Both the position numbers and the translations under genes were made by a program. 64,000 nucleotides of DNA from Latrodectus hesperus. Its lineage: Eukaryota; Arthropoda; Arachnida; Araneae; Theridiidae. The first letter of the stretch is position 1; the number at the start of each line of letters is the position of its first letter. The notes beneath the pieces are model-generated. The model was not told the origin of the DNA, did not search any database, and saw only the letters and a list, made by a program, of their open reading frames with translations. Positions 14,244-28,096 of this stretch are shown here, piece after piece. Location of the stretch: contig CM075857.1 in the NCBI GenBank assembly GCA_037975125.1, forward strand, positions 43,971,172-44,035,171, given 5' to 3'.

Positions 14244-14492
14244 ACATGCAACACGGGCGCTCCGTGGCTGAGTGGTCTAAAGCATCACCGCCAATCGCTT
14301 GAGAGCGTAGGAGTGTGGGTTCGATTCCCACCGTGGCCCTGGGTGTTTTCTTCGTTATTCTTCTTGGTTGTACATCTGTCATTGTGCTATTTGTCCTATT
14401 GTCGACGAAGACTTACAAGCGGATCAAGAATCAAGCATACAAGTCTGAATATATGTAATGTAATAAAATAAATAAATAAATACATGCAACAC
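14244..14492 (+). mobile_element. Full-length tRNA-derived SINE with target-site duplication
   Basis: The element proper is 14255-14481, flanked by a perfect 11-bp direct repeat (ACATGCAACAC at 14244-14254 and 14482-14492). The 5' head is tRNA-like, of Ser/Leu type: an A box, TGGCTGAGTGGTCTAAAGC, and a B box, GGTTCGATTCCC. A tRNA-unrelated body of about 120 bases follows and ends in an (AATA)n-type tail. The intact duplication and clean promoter boxes make this the youngest-looking retroposon in the window. The acceptor stem does not pair properly, so it is not a working tRNA gene. The overlapping plus-strand frames of 80-85 codons are not genes. Confidence 0.92.
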
Positions 14493-17400
14493 TAATCTTG
14501 CAGGTCTTAACATCCTATACAACTTTTTTGGTTGGATATATTTCAAAATTTAACTGTGATTTTTTGCTACGTAACCTATTTGAAAATTTTCTTCAGAAAA
14601 TTCAGCAATTATTTGCTTTTTCTCATTTTAGATTTGCTTTTAAAAAATTAGCATTTTTCTTCTTCTAAGATTTTGAAAATGAGCGCAAAAAGCAGAGAAT
14701 TTAGATTCAGTTTAAACTGCTTTGACGGTGGTTTTCTAACTTAAAATCGATGATAAGCTCGAAACATTAAATATTTTACCTCTATTTAATACATCATAAT
14801 TCTAGCATTTGTCTCAAGTTATTTTGCCTGAAGCACCAACATAAAAATATCATTAATTAAATTACTAAGAAAAGGGCCCCTGTTCTTGTTAAACTAGATT
14901 CTTGACCATAGTAACTACATAAGTAAATAAGCTTATTTTTCATTAAGCTAAAAAGCAGTACTCTTTTCTTTTTAAACGGATTTGGTGTGTGCTACTATAC
15001 TAGTAACCTCTAGTGTGTGTAGTCCTTAATTACTTAGGAAAACATTTTTAATGACTTTTGCACGGTCTCAAGAGCAAAGATGTATTTAGATTATTTAGAT
15101 TAACAATTACTAAGTAAATATAAGGTTATATTTATTTTTTATGTAAAATACGAAATTGTTTGATGACCTTGCACTTCGTGCTTAATGGATATTTTTTTAA
15201 TCTGAAAAGAGCTATGTAATATAATCTGAGTTTATACAAATAGTTTTTCTATCGTAAGCTTGATGAATCAAATCCAGTTTTTCACCTAATTACATTGGCT
15301 TACTCTGTACCAGTCCCCTTATTGGGCTCTCCGTGCCATTGGAATAAGGGTTTGCCAATACATAGATCAAATCATGTTCTAATTTCTATTTTTAATTTTG
15401 TCAAGTGTAAACTATGCTAACAGATCTCAAGCTATAGCATAAACAAATCATGTAATAGAAATGCGTAAACAAAAACATCACATAATGGTATAGATTTTTA
15501 AGTTATTTTAAATTGTACATGTAAAAACAATAATAGAATTCATTACTCTTTCCTTTAACCTTTCGCATTTTATTTTCATTTATTCCTAAGAACTTTTGCT
15601 CTCTTTAAATACAAATGCATATTCAAATCTTCTCAGCAATTCTGGGTCATTAGCACATTACCTTGCTAATTCTAGGTATAACACAAAAGCCTTTATTCTT
15701 ACATTTTCACGAAGTTGAGGTATTATGACGTTGCCATTTTTATTTTTAAAACTATCTTCATAACAAAACAAGCTTGTATGCGAAAGATGAATAGAAAATT
15801 TATTTGTCTTATACTGAATGCTTAAATAAAAATATTTTATTATTTTTTATGAACCAAAATACATAAAGTAAATGTCTGATCATCGTGATTGATTTGTAAC
15901 CCGGAAGATTTCTCTAGCTAGACAAAAATAATTCCAACAACATTTATTCGTGTTATTGCTTTCTTTTTTACAACAAAACGTGTTTCCTTTCACACATGAA
16001 ATGTTGTGATTTGTTGACTGTTTTTTTTTTCTACTTGATTGTTTTCGCTTATAATATTGGTGTTACCCCATATTCATACGGTACTTGAGAAAGATTAGCT
16101 ATCGAAATACTATGTTAAAGCGATATGTGATATATTTATTACAGTCGTATTGCACATCTTCTCAGTATTTTTCTATTGAAATAATTGATATTATTTCAAC
16201 AACAAAAACAAAGCAATTGATCATAATCTAGACATAAGCTCGTGATTTTATTATTGCCTTTATCTAACAATTCTCAAGTTCGGGGAAATACTACGCATCA
16301 GGAAAACTTAAAAAATATTAAAACAATTTTTGATTTAGTTGTTAATATAAGATGGAAATATAAGGTATATTTTTGACACAACTTTTTCCTAGGATTAGAG
16401 TCGTATAATATTTGGAGACAGATCTGATTTCATTTCTATTATTCGGGTTGGACTTTGTTTAAAGTTTATATATAGACTTTCCGATTATGATATTTTGCTA
16501 ATTATACGATTTATTTGATGGACATTTATAATTAATTATTCGATAGTTGAGACTTTATCATATCGCTTGAGTTTACAATGAAATAAATTTAAATTGAATT
16601 TCATAGTCTGCTAAATACAATTTTTTAGAAACTTAGGGAAAAAAACTAAAATTTTTCGAATGCTGTTGGCTATTATGAATGAACGAACGAAACTCTTCAA
16701 AATACTGTATGAGTAATTTGAAAAATTATTGGTGTTATTTGTTATCTACGTCTTATGATGCCCAATTAGTTATAGGAAAACTTAATTGTCCAATTTTAGA
16801 GCAATTCGTTTTTTTTTTAAAATATTGCTTGAAATTAACATTTACTGTGAGAACAGAAATTGAGTATTATTATTAAATTCTTATTAATATTTATGATACT
16901 AAAATAACATGCAAAAGAAATCATTAAAATATTTTAGTAATTAGCATGCAATATTTTCTTACTAGCTTCAAATACATGATGAATATTCTCTAAAATATTA
17001 TATAACTTATAGTTTTCAATAAATAGTATTATTTTATGATAATGTAATAGTTTATGGTATAGTTCAAACTCCACGTTTAATTAGAAAAAATATGTTAAAG
17101 TGTAATGAAGTAAACGTAATATGAGTATTGAAATGTAGAAAAATAATGTATTAAAATTTTTAATATTTCCGTTTAAAATATATTATTTAATTGAATAATA
17201 TAAAATCTAGTTTACTTCGTTTGAAAAGATGTAAAAATTAAAATATTAATTAAAATTAATCTAGCTAAATATGCAAAATGTGATTTTATTTTATTAAATT
17301 AATGTTTGAATTCAATTCAATAAATTAATATTTGAATATCTATAAAATCATATTTGAGTTTTATCTGAAATAATTCTATATATACTTAAATTAATATTTG

Positions 17401-18414
17401 AAAACTGCATACTTGCAGAATTAGGATTTTAAGATTTTTCATTATTATTTGGCTGTCTTAGTGCTTAATTGGGTTACATAACCTTGAGATGTATAAAAAG
17501 ATATTATCCAAATATATTAATCCATTGTTTCATTGATAAAATTATTAAAAATGTGAATTATTTTATAAAATTTAAAACGATATAATTTTATTCCATTTTT
17601 CGAAGCAGTTTTATTCAATTTTTTACAGGAAAATATTAATGTAATGTGACGTTACAAAAAAAGTTTTTTTCTGTTTTGGTCTATGAGAACAGGAGCAGAA
17701 TTTTTCATAAAAAATACCCTTGAAATAATAATATTTACAATTCATATTGTAGCACGTTAAAAATATTGAACGGAGTATAAAAACTTTAAGTGTGCGAACC
17801 GGATTGTGTATGACCCAATTTTCACATTTTAAAGACAATATTTTAATACATGATTACTACAATTTAGAGTAACAGTAGGTTAAGAGTTTTATTTGGCTGC
17901 CAACACAAAATATATGAGTTCAACTTATTTTAAGAAAATTAACGCAAACGGGTCATCTTGATAAAAAAAGATTTATAAAATATAATTCTGAAAAACAAAG
18001 ACAAAATAATATACACTTATAAATCTTAGTCTTTTGTCGAAATTTTCACGATTACTTTAATCATTTGTTTTAATTCAGAAGAACTGAGAAGCGTTGAAGA
18101 AACAGTTAAGAATATATTTTTGTTCTGAGAGTCACAAAACAACATCATTGCAGGTTCAGAGCAGAAAAGATATAATTGATGAGATTTCTTTCTTTGGGTA
18201 AGTGTAGTAATGTGAGTAACTATGGTCAAAATGTTCTATAACAGTCAGTTCCTGGAAATGATCAAAATACACGTTGAAAACAGGCAAAGTTTCGATTCGT
18301 AAAATCTCTAGGATAGCTAAATATGAAATAATATGCACATGCATATATTTATAATGCAAAAACATATCTTATCAAGCTGGTTTAAAAATTAGGTGGAACT
18401 CTGAAAAAGGAAAC
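14493..18414. other. AT-rich non-coding DNA, no gene seen
   Basis: No coding frame, RNA gene or mobile element could be supported. The small frames at 16679-16876 and 17623-17838 are AT-driven. A mildly GC-richer patch near 15290-15370 has no identifiable content. Confidence 0.6.
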
Positions 18415-19145
18415 AATTAAAATGCATCTTACAGTCAATCAGGTTAAAACTAAATTCATGTAGTACATTAAAGTAATAAATTCTACAACCCATATATAAA
18501 CTGGTACTCATAAATTTGAAAAACGTAATAGCTTTACATATCTGGGCTCTAAAATTAACATTAATAACAACCTCATATCTGGAATTCAGAGGCGAATCAC
18601 GGCTGCCAACAGATGCTTTTATGGATTAAAGAAGAATCTAAAATGAAACCTCATCAAAAAGAATAAAAAGTTATTAATTTATAAATGTCTAATCAGATCT
18701 ATATTTACATACTCATCAGAAACTTGGACTATGGCACAAAAAGATGAAAACGCTTTTGGAGACTTTGAGCAGTGGATATTAAGAGCCATTTTTGGAGGTA
18801 TACAAGTTAATGACTTATGACACAGACTCTCAAATTCAGAACTCTATGTAACCATCATAAAACCCTATATCATCAAATACATACAAATCCAAAGAATTAA
18901 ATGAGCTTGTCCTGTTATTAGAATGAACAAAGTACGTTCAACACAAAAAAATATTCTTGGCCAGGCTTTCTGGAACAAGGGCTAGGGGTAGACCCAATCA
19001 GATAGCGACTGACTGAGTAGAAACCGATCTATTTAGCCATTTTTTAAGAGTCGTCGATTGGAATACCATGACCAAAAATAGAGACGTTTGGTGGAAATTA
19101 CTTGAGAAGGCCAGGGTCCACAAGTGGCTGTCGTGCCACTGAGGA
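18415..19145 (+). pseudogene. Non-LTR retrotransposon (LINE) fragment, C-terminal part of reverse transcriptase ORF
   Basis: One plus-strand frame can be followed for about 180 codons despite several stops. It reads a FTYLGSK motif near 18531, then ISGIQRRITAANRCFYGLKK, then SETWT near 18720, FEQWILRAIFGG near 18765, and, after a frameshift near 18970, RARGRPNQ and WWKLLEKARVHKWL. This order is typical of the region after the catalytic palm in insect and arachnid LINE polymerases. At least three stops are TGA where related proteins have Trp. The catalytic core and endonuclease are absent, so it is a 5'-truncated dead copy. Tail and target duplication are not evident. The small minus-strand frame at 18998-19222 is a shadow. 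Confidence 0.85.
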
Positions 19146-22100
19146 AGGATGAAAAAAAAATATGAGGGGAAGAGAAAGCACATCCTCATTGAAAGATTTA
19201 GATAAATTATATAGAAATACAAAACACGGTGGAAAATGGTTTAAGTAAAATCAACTGATTAATAGGTCATTAAATTATAATATCATTTACATCAACTGCC
19301 TAATAGTTTTAAATGACAGGCAAATAGACATTTGTTATGCTGTCGTTTTTTTCACACCCCACTAACGGTAAAACATTCAATTCTACGAATAATTAACGTA
19401 TGTACATTCTTTCACTACACCGATTCCAGACTGGGTAAATGAAAATTGATTTATCTTGATCACTCAAAATTGATTTTCCTACCATTCGAGAACTCTGTGT
19501 TCTTAGAAAGTGTCAATCTTCTACATTACTTGTGACCATACAAATAAAGAGACGATAAAAGAAGTATGCTATTGTTATGCCTGTAATAAGTGACATATGA
19601 GTGCAATGGAAACTTGCAGTCAATCGAGATTAGGTATTGAGATCATTTAATCCGTGATAACTTTGAAAAATGGTTCAATAGAAACAACATCGTTAGCTAC
19701 GGGCTTTAAAGTGAACAGTAAATCACTAACGTGGGCAATGCGAATGTTTCTTTCAACAAAAGGACTGAAAAAGAGATCTGGGCCTATTTCGTTCTTTGAA
19801 ATAGCAAAAGTTATAAAATCTTTTTTTAAAAACGGATTGCTTAGATGATCATCTAAAAAGAGGAAAGATCATCTTAAGATCGAAATTGTCATACAAAATA
19901 TGTAATGAAGTATATATTAGCAAAAACATCCATGAAAAATCGCAATAATTAGAATAATGGTAATAGAAACGGGATTTATTGTTCATCTTACTTTTCAGGT
20001 GATATCACATTTTTTCTTGCCATTACTGATAGAGATAGTTGTAGAACTATCATTTGACTTTTAGTAATGTTCTCGATAAACTACGATTTTTTTTACATCT
20101 TATAGTAGCATAAAAGGGCAAAACACATGCATATGAGTGATGTCAAATTATCATATAATTGTAATTTATGCATCAATATCGCATTAAATACATGTCATGG
20201 GATATTAATCAAGATTTGAGGGACTATCTTAACTTTCGAAAATAAACAAATGTCAAATGCGCCAACTTGCTGACAGTCCAATTTCCAAGTGACCAAGCGG
20301 TCAAAAGACTGAGTCACTGTTCAGGGATGGATAGTATATTTTCGGCACAAAATAAAATTTGATCAAAAATAATAATAAGCATTGCCAAAAAATTATTCAA
20401 GGTTTTTTTTTCCTTTATTAAAAATGCACATAATATATACATTATGATACATATGAAATGCAATACAGTATACAAATACTTTACTTTATTGCACAATAAT
20501 TATATTTAAAATTAAGCAGAAATGGATGTTTTTAATTTTAAAATAATAAGATTTTGCTCATAAAATTTGAAGAATTATAGCATTATTTTTCTATTTTTTT
20601 TATCAATTAGTCATTCATTTCTTATGAATAAAGTCATTACGTTTTTTAACAAGTCGTTTAATTTTAAACAAAATATGAAATTGCATAAAAATGATAACTT
20701 TTGCTCATTTCCCTATTCCTTTATTATAAAAATGCATCAATAAACTGTTGAACTGTATTAAATAAACTGTTGAAAAATGGGGGAAATTGACAAATCAATG
20801 TGGACTGAAAATGAATTACTTTTAGGTTTGAAGGGAAGAAATGTACCATCAAATTTCTCTGTGGTTCAAAATCAGAGTTCTAAATGAAAAAGTGAAACGT
20901 TAACCACTATGCAGTCTTAAATGCTGGTAGGTTCATCGCGAATCATATATATTCTCCTTTTGTGATATTTGGTACAATTTTACTATCTCTTTAGTTGTTT
21001 TTTTTAAATCTTCTAGGCAAAGTATTATTGTTCTGTTCAGCAACTAATTGAAAAATCTTGCACAACTGAATTTAGAAATCCTGCAAAATCTTTCACGGCG
21101 ACTTCTTAAGCTTTTGTAATTGAAACTATTGAACCTCCATTGCAGGAAATTGATGAATTCTATGCATGGTAAACTTTTTACTCCATGTTATCAGTGGGGT
21201 ATGAGGATATTTTTTTGCTATTTCCATTAAAAATTCTATAAAGAATTGTTGTTGTAAAATCGAATTGTTAAAAATTGATTGTTGTAAAATCGAGTCTGAC
21301 ATAAATACAACTTTTGTAGATTTTTTAAAGTGGATTATTTCAAGTTACTGATAAATGTCATTCTTATCCACTGAAGAATTTAAAAGAGACTGTTCAGCTG
21401 ACGGTTTGAAGAATTTACATAGACATTCTGTATTCAAAAGTTAAAGTCAAATAGGTAGAGCTAATTATTTTAGCTTTTTATTTTTAGGCTTTTTTTATTT
21501 CAGCTTTTTTAATTAGCAAAAAAAGAAAAATTTTAGTTTGTTGTTTTGTTAATTATTTGTTGTTTTTATGCTTTAATTATTAAAACGTGCTTTAAATTCT
21601 AGAAATCTCCTTCAAATGTTTTAAGTTGCGTTCGTTTATCGGTAAGTTATAATGAATAAAAATTCTTTTTATTTAACTTAAATTTAAATAAACTCCTGAT
21701 CGATAAGATTAATTCATTTCAAAATAAAACATAAATAGAGAAACAAAGTTTTCTTAAACAAATAAAGATTAATAACGGTTACAAATAATGAAAATGAATA
21801 AATTAAAAAAAATTTAGTTACTAAGTAATGAGATAATTAATAAAATTACTTTTAACAGCTAAATTTATTTACTAGAGCAATTAAAGAAAAAAGTATCAAA
21901 AAAGGAGATCTTGAATACAATATTCCTAACAAATTCAAATTATTACTGGTTTCCATTCTTTTTCTTTGGATTCTTTACCCCATCTATTCTTTCCATTGTG
22001 AATTCATGATTAGGTTCAGAGATTAGTTTCAGTACCAAAAGATTAACCTTTGATTCCGGATAAAGGAAGAAAAATTTGTGCCAAACATTTTTTTGTAATG

Positions 22101-22439
22101 AATCTAAAATAGTTTTAATCTAAAAAGCAACCATTTACCCAGTTAAAAAAAAGGGTGAATGAAAAATGTAATCACTTTTCTAAATTGTTCGTCATTTTTA
22201 CTATAATTTGATCTACCTCCTCATCACTTAAATAAGTGAATATAACATTCTTATGATTTCATGAATTGTTTTAAAAGATTTCATCATTGAATGGCTGGTC
22301 AGGAAAGAAACATTATTCTCACCAACAAATGGAAAAGCTGCAATAGATACATTTCACATAACTGAATCTTCCATTCAATGACGAGAATTAAACTGGAATA
22401 AATGACGTTAATAATATTTTTCAAAATTTTTACCTTGTC
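19146..22439. other. AT-rich non-coding DNA
   Basis: No gene is supported. A plus-strand frame of 64 codons at 19654-19848 is slightly GC-richer but matches nothing known. Around 20870-20940 the minus strand has a weak tRNA-like arrangement, too decayed to call. The short direct repeat TTGTTGTAAAATCGA near 21250-21295 is a minor duplication. Confidence 0.5.
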
Positions 22440-22449
22440 ATTAACACTT

Positions 22450-22760
22450 AAGTAGTTTCGTAGTAATTGTAATTTAGTAGTAAGACTGCTATATTTTAAA
22501 TGGTAAGTCGCTGGTTCAATTCCGCTTGCAACTATATGTTAGAAGATAGATATTTTAGTTATGCTTTCTGCATACATACTTGTTTGGGAAGATGCTAAGG
22601 ATTAATTTTCTAGGTTTCCCCTATTGAAATGCGTGAAAATGACTCATAGTCAAAAAACATTTTTTTGGAGAGCAATACTTGACTGAGGATATTTAATATC
22701 TTTACAACCGCCTTCGCCATTAGAATGATCACTTCACGTTGCCAGAATAAAAGTAATTAA
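22450..22760 (+). mobile_element. Decayed tRNA-derived SINE (A and B boxes visible)
   Basis: An A-box-like stretch (TTTAGTAGTAAGACTGC, 22473-22489) is followed about 20 bases later by a good B box (GGTTCAATTCC, 22513-22523). This is the spacing of an internal RNA polymerase III promoter. The following 200 bases are slightly GC-richer but share no clear block with the other SINEs, so this may be a third family. No target-site duplication or tail was recognised, and the 3' boundary is a guess. Confidence 0.45.
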
Positions 22761-25700
22761 TTGTGGTAACATTATAAAATTAAGAAATAATTTTCCAACA
22801 CAAAAGGAAAATATAGCGCAGAAAATTTTAAAATTAATTTTAGGTAGTGCAAGACAATTTCCATAGTTCTGGAAAATGCCCGAATACAGGGTTTTGAAAA
22901 GAAAAACTTAATCAAAAAATGAAATATTGGTAAATATTCCAATATCGCCAAATTTGAATTGGTTCTACAAATGGCAAATAAAAAATTCTCAATTTCTTAT
23001 CTAACCTAACTATTTATAATTTTTGACAACATTCATGATTCTTGAGTTAACTACTCTCATGTAAAGTTGTGTTTTAAAAATATACAGCATGACTATACAT
23101 TTAATAAATTGAATATAGTCATTAATTGTGTTAACAAACAATTCAGTAACTAACCCATAAAATATTTACATTAAAATCTTCTTACAATTGATCTTGTCAC
23201 TGCTACCATATAATAACAGTAATCTAAAGGGTAGAAAAATTTTCCAGAAGATATAAAATTGTTTTATATTTTAATTTCATATTTTAAATACATTTTAAAT
23301 ATTTAAAATATGAAACGAAAAATTTAAATATTATCAAATTTTTTTCAGATAGAAAAATCATTAAATATTATTTCTCTGATAATCAATATCTATAGAGAAG
23401 TCGAATTATATACTTGTCATTATCAATAATGTTATTAGCAATATCCTTAAGTGTTTATATTTGAAGTAACAACTTTATTGATAATAATAATTTTATTAGA
23501 TAATCTATTGGCCTTATTGAAAGAAAATACGGAAGTTATAAAGGAACTTATATATTTAAGAGGAAATATAATTATATATATTTTTCTTATATTAATACTC
23601 TGTTGTATGCTTTAATTTAACACTTATTACTTCGCGGATAGATCGTCAATTGATTATTACATAGATTATTATGACTGATTGGATAGTAGCTATATTTCCG
23701 GATTATATTATGTTGTTTTATTTTACATGATTTTTAATAGCTTATAACTCATGTGTATATTAATTTTATTGCCATAATAAATTTCTTGTGATCGTAATAA
23801 TTTATTTTTTCTTCCTGTGCTATTGTCATACCCCTTTTCGTGTGATTTGCCATTAAAAATTGCACTTTTATAGATAGGATTTAGAAACATGCTTAAAATA
23901 TTCACTATGAAGAAAACAGACACGTTTTATCTTATTTTAGATAATTATATTAAACTGAAATAATAATGCGTTAAAATTATAAGTATTTAAATATTAGTTT
24001 AAAATTTCGTTCCCTTTTGAGTACTATATAACTTTTCTTTCACTAATCATTATTCAAGACTGATAAAATATACATTTATTGTAGAGCTAACTGAATTTTA
24101 AATTACCGTTTGTTTTAAAAGTGATGTAATTCTATTTTTAAGAAATCAATATGCGTAATTTATGTTTAACTCATTTTCTTAATTCCAGCGAATTAATGTT
24201 CTACATTTGCAACTATGTGATATTCTATATATATGATATGCGATATTCCATATATATATATATAATATGAAATTCTACATGCATTGATTATGAAAATAAT
24301 GTAAATCGAATGGAAATGAGAACACAAGGTAATAGGCTTGTACTGCTTTTAAAATAAAAGTCCAATACTTAAATTTAATTTAAGTAACTACTCAGTAAAA
24401 TTTTAAAATCGATTTATAAAATTTTTCTGGCACGTAGTGAATAGTAATAAATTTATTTCTCAAAAAAAATTTTACTGAAATAAATAAGGATTTTGTGTTT
24501 TAAAGTTTAATATGATTTTTATGTTCAAACACATGAATGAATTATACATTAAAAAAGTATAAAAACCTCTGAGTCTTCACAAACCCTTTTTCAAAAAAAA
24601 TAAACTTGTTATTTTCAAAAGATATAGGCATCAAAAAAATTATTTCAATAAAATATTTTCTTTTTTATAAAACTGTTTCTTAATATGATATTCTTTATAA
24701 ATATGGGTATTCTCTCCATAAAGTTATAATTTATTGCAAAATTATTTTCAATTAAATTTTGTCATTGGCAATTTACTCTGAAACACATAGATCCAACGAT
24801 GCATATCATATTAGATATTACTTCTAGAAATTTTTACTAATTCTATTTCTTTTTCATTTTAAATTACTGAATTTTATATGGTAATAATGACTGACAAAAT
24901 ATATCGACCCTTACAAATATACTTTAAAATAATTAGAAAGCGTTAGGATTAGAATTTCCGAATTAAAACCGCTCCCAATTAGGATATTCTATTTTTTCTA
25001 TTTCAAAAGCGATAAAATTTAAAATTGGCTCAGAAAACCTGAATTTACGGATTGATGATCCATTGTTGAATTGAAGAATAAACAAATATGGAAGTTCGCT
25101 TTAATAAAGGCGAGCTCAATTCCAAAACATTTAATTAATTAAAAGAAATGTATAAAAATTCTTCCTGGAAAAGTTTTCACTAAAACTTAAGTTTTGATAA
25201 TTTTTCTTGAAAACAAACATTGTATTACCATAAATTGAAGTAATGAAATATTTTTTATTCCCGAATTTAATGTTGATGTTGTATGTTCGTATGTATAATT
25301 TTACAATTGTTCTTTATGATGTTCAATTAATGAGATATTTAAATAAATAATTATTGATGCTACTTGGAGCGTGATTTATTGGTAAAACGTTTATACCATA
25401 ATTTTACATAAATAATGTCTCATCTCTCTAATCAGTCCAGTTATTATTCAGTAGCACAAAACTGAAAAAAGTGAAATCAAGTTATAGACATTGAGTGAAA
25501 AAAAAATTCATTAGCACCATCAACTGAATAAGAAAAACATATCTAATATTTAATTGCATGGATGGTATTTATTTTTCAGTGTCAAAGAATTAAATGATTG
25601 TAGCATCTTATAATCATAATTTATAAAATTAGTTGAAAAATTGAATTACTTTTCCTTTATTTTACAAATATTAATAATTTTCAGATTACAGTCTCGATAA

Positions 25701-27359
25701 ATCTAAATTTGCTTATAAATGACAATTTTCAAATTAGAAAAAATACAAAATATGTGTAGAAGTCTTTTATAATTATTCTTTTCCAAAGTATAATGTCCCA
25801 CTTTCCTCAAGAATTTATAAACCAACAATCCTTGATGACTAAACACTGAATGCTTAAGTTTTTATTATACGGTGACTGGCTGATTTATTATACAGCTTTG
25901 TAAAAAATTACCTTTCATAGTGAAAAGTAGAATAAGAAATAAGAAATTTATATTTATTATTATCCTCTATTACATTGAAATTACATTTTAGTTCCTAATT
26001 AAATTTCTTAGACAGTTAAAAAACGATCGAGTTCTTCTCGAACGAATAAAGAACGTTTTTATTCTCATATAATGCAATGTAACAATAAATGTCTAGTAAA
26101 ATATAGTCATAGGAAAAAGTATATTCTTCTCCATATAATTAAAAAATATCTTTATCTTCAACCTCCTATTTTTGTAACACATAATTTTCTACAATCTAAT
26201 TAATTCTTAAATATATTGATAAATTTATTTTGACATTGAATGTTTATTAACAATTAAGAATTAAACATTCTTGAATATTATAGTTTAGTGCATAGAGAGA
26301 AAGATTACTCGACATCACACACAAGCAAATAAACTGAACGAAATTAAAAATTATAAATCGAAATTATGACAAATCTTTTAAAAAATAATATGTTTTGATA
26401 AATCACATCAAACATGATTTTTTTCTCTAAGAGTCCCAGATTATTTTCCAAAAAAAAAAACACAGCGAAGCGAATCGAAATATATTCATTGAATATATTA
26501 AAACAAGAACAAAAAGCAATTTTACATGAGGCTCAAAACTGTGTCGATACGTTGAGACTTAGGGAAAAAATAAACATGTTGTGAATATTAGAACATCAAG
26601 CTACTAAAAAAAGATTATACTAAAATTTGTATTGTTACATAAATGAAGTTAACTTAGCTAAATAAGTAAATTTATATTCAAAAATAAACTAAAAAAATTT
26701 CTATAAGGATTAGGCTTTACTGACCTAGATTTTTAATGTATATTGTAGAATTATTATTCGAAAAGAATAAACCATTTATAAAAGAATAGACAGCAAGATT
26801 TTGTACAAAGGATTTTCATCTATTTCTCCTTATTAAATATGCATCTTTATTTTAAGTTAACATCTTTTTTAAAAATTTGACAATACGCATACACAATACT
26901 ATCAGCACTATTATCTCAATTCCATGAGCTTTCAAGTCTTTGATAAATTCATTTTCCATTTAATATTCATTGAAATTGTTAATGTTTTTAAATCTATTTG
27001 ATTTTAGTTGTAAGTTAAACGAGAGATCATTCATATAAGCTGTTCATATTGTTATGGGAAACTTTATTCTTTTGAAATAGTAATGTAAAATAAACAACGA
27101 AAATACAAACAGGTTTAAATTATGCAGTATAAATGTTTTGGACATGATAAAAACTAAGGAAATATAATTTTAAAAATTGTAGTGTTTCTTTAAACATTTT
27201 TAAAAATGAAAATCAGTTGCTAGAATATTTCCGCTCAAAATGGAATCTATGACATTTATATGAGGATCAACTGAAAATGAACAACTGTCTAGCTATGAGA
27301 AATTGAAAATACAATATTTATTCTGAAAATGTGATTCTTTTACATATTTTACATATACA
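22761..27359. other. AT-rich non-coding DNA, no gene seen
   Basis: Very AT-rich throughout. A run of TA dinucleotides with imperfect copies of a GATATTC-type motif lies at about 24222-24280. The 66-codon minus-strand frame at 23723-23923 has no domain. No mobile element was recognised. Confidence 0.6.
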
Positions 27360-27398
27360 AAGTAATGTAATGTAAATGTATTTTACATTACATTACTT
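27360..27398. repeat. Perfect 17-bp inverted repeat (hairpin)
   Basis: The arms AAGTAATGTAATGTAAA (27360-27376) and its exact complement (27382-27398) are separated by a 5-base loop. The unit ATGTA/TACAT recurs within the arms. It may be a transcript hairpin or a small palindromic repeat; no flanking target duplication was seen. Confidence 0.9.
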
Positions 27399-27931
27399 TT
27401 TTCAATTCTCTACATAATCGCCTCCTTAAGCATTTATCGAGATCTAAATGCTTATGCTCTTACACTTTTGCCTCCAGATCAGTAAGCCAAATAGACATTG
27501 TATTTCATGCCAAAAAGGGACCATTTGGCTTAATGAACCAGCAGCAAAAGTGTATAACATGGGAAGTCAGAAATTCATGATTAGGTGCTATAAATGCTTA
27601 AATATAGATGGTGATTATGTTCAGAAATGAACGAAATTTCGCAAATGTAACGATATTTTAGTTGTTTCCCTGTAAATATTGCATAACGTGCCATAAACAA
27701 ATTTCTATAGATTACAATTTGCTGCTCAGTATTTTCAGACACTGTATTTGAATATCATATTATAAATGATTTTGTTTAAATGTGTTCCTCAAATGTTAGC
27801 GTCAAAGTTGCTTTATTCAGATTTCACAACAAAGTAAACATTTTGCAGATTCTATCTGAAAGTCATTACGATTAACTTACCACGAAGTTAAAGAGCTTGT
27901 TACATCGAAAGAAAAGTCTGGATTTATTGTC
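27399..27931. other. Non-coding DNA, unrecognised 60-codon frame
   Basis: A plus-strand frame at 27448-27630 contains a CISC and a CYKC motif, but it matches no family I know and has no visible splice context. Pairs of cysteines this close occur by chance. Not annotated as a gene. Confidence 0.4.
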
Positions 27932-28096
27932 GCCAAACTGGCACCGAATGGTTAGCGACGTGACTTTCGGTCCAAAAGTTCATGAACTCCACTTTGAACT
28001 AAAGTTTCCGATTTGATCTAAAGTCAGAACTATTGTAACTGAGGTTTGGTCAAATCACGTACAAAAAATAACTGTTGAATGACAAACAAACCAACA
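27932..28096 (+). mobile_element. Degraded tRNA-derived SINE, (AAAC)n-tail type
   Basis: It follows the copy at 61356-61531 block by block: a head with GGCACCGAATGGTTAGCG, the CTTTCGGTCCAAAAGTTCATG block where the B box should begin, CACTTTGAAC, and an end resembling ACTGTTGAATGACAAACAAACC. The B box itself is largely lost. The orientation is plus. This is an old, inactive copy; the family assignment rests on the shared order of blocks. Confidence 0.7.

Noticed and set aside
14255..14340. tRNA-Ser/Leu gene
   Set aside because: The A and B boxes are good, but the acceptor stem does not pair and an SINE body, tail and target-site duplication follow.
20870..20940. Minus-strand tRNA-like promoter
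   Set aside because: Only an approximate A box (GCATAGTGGTTAACG) is visible, and the B-box match is poor.
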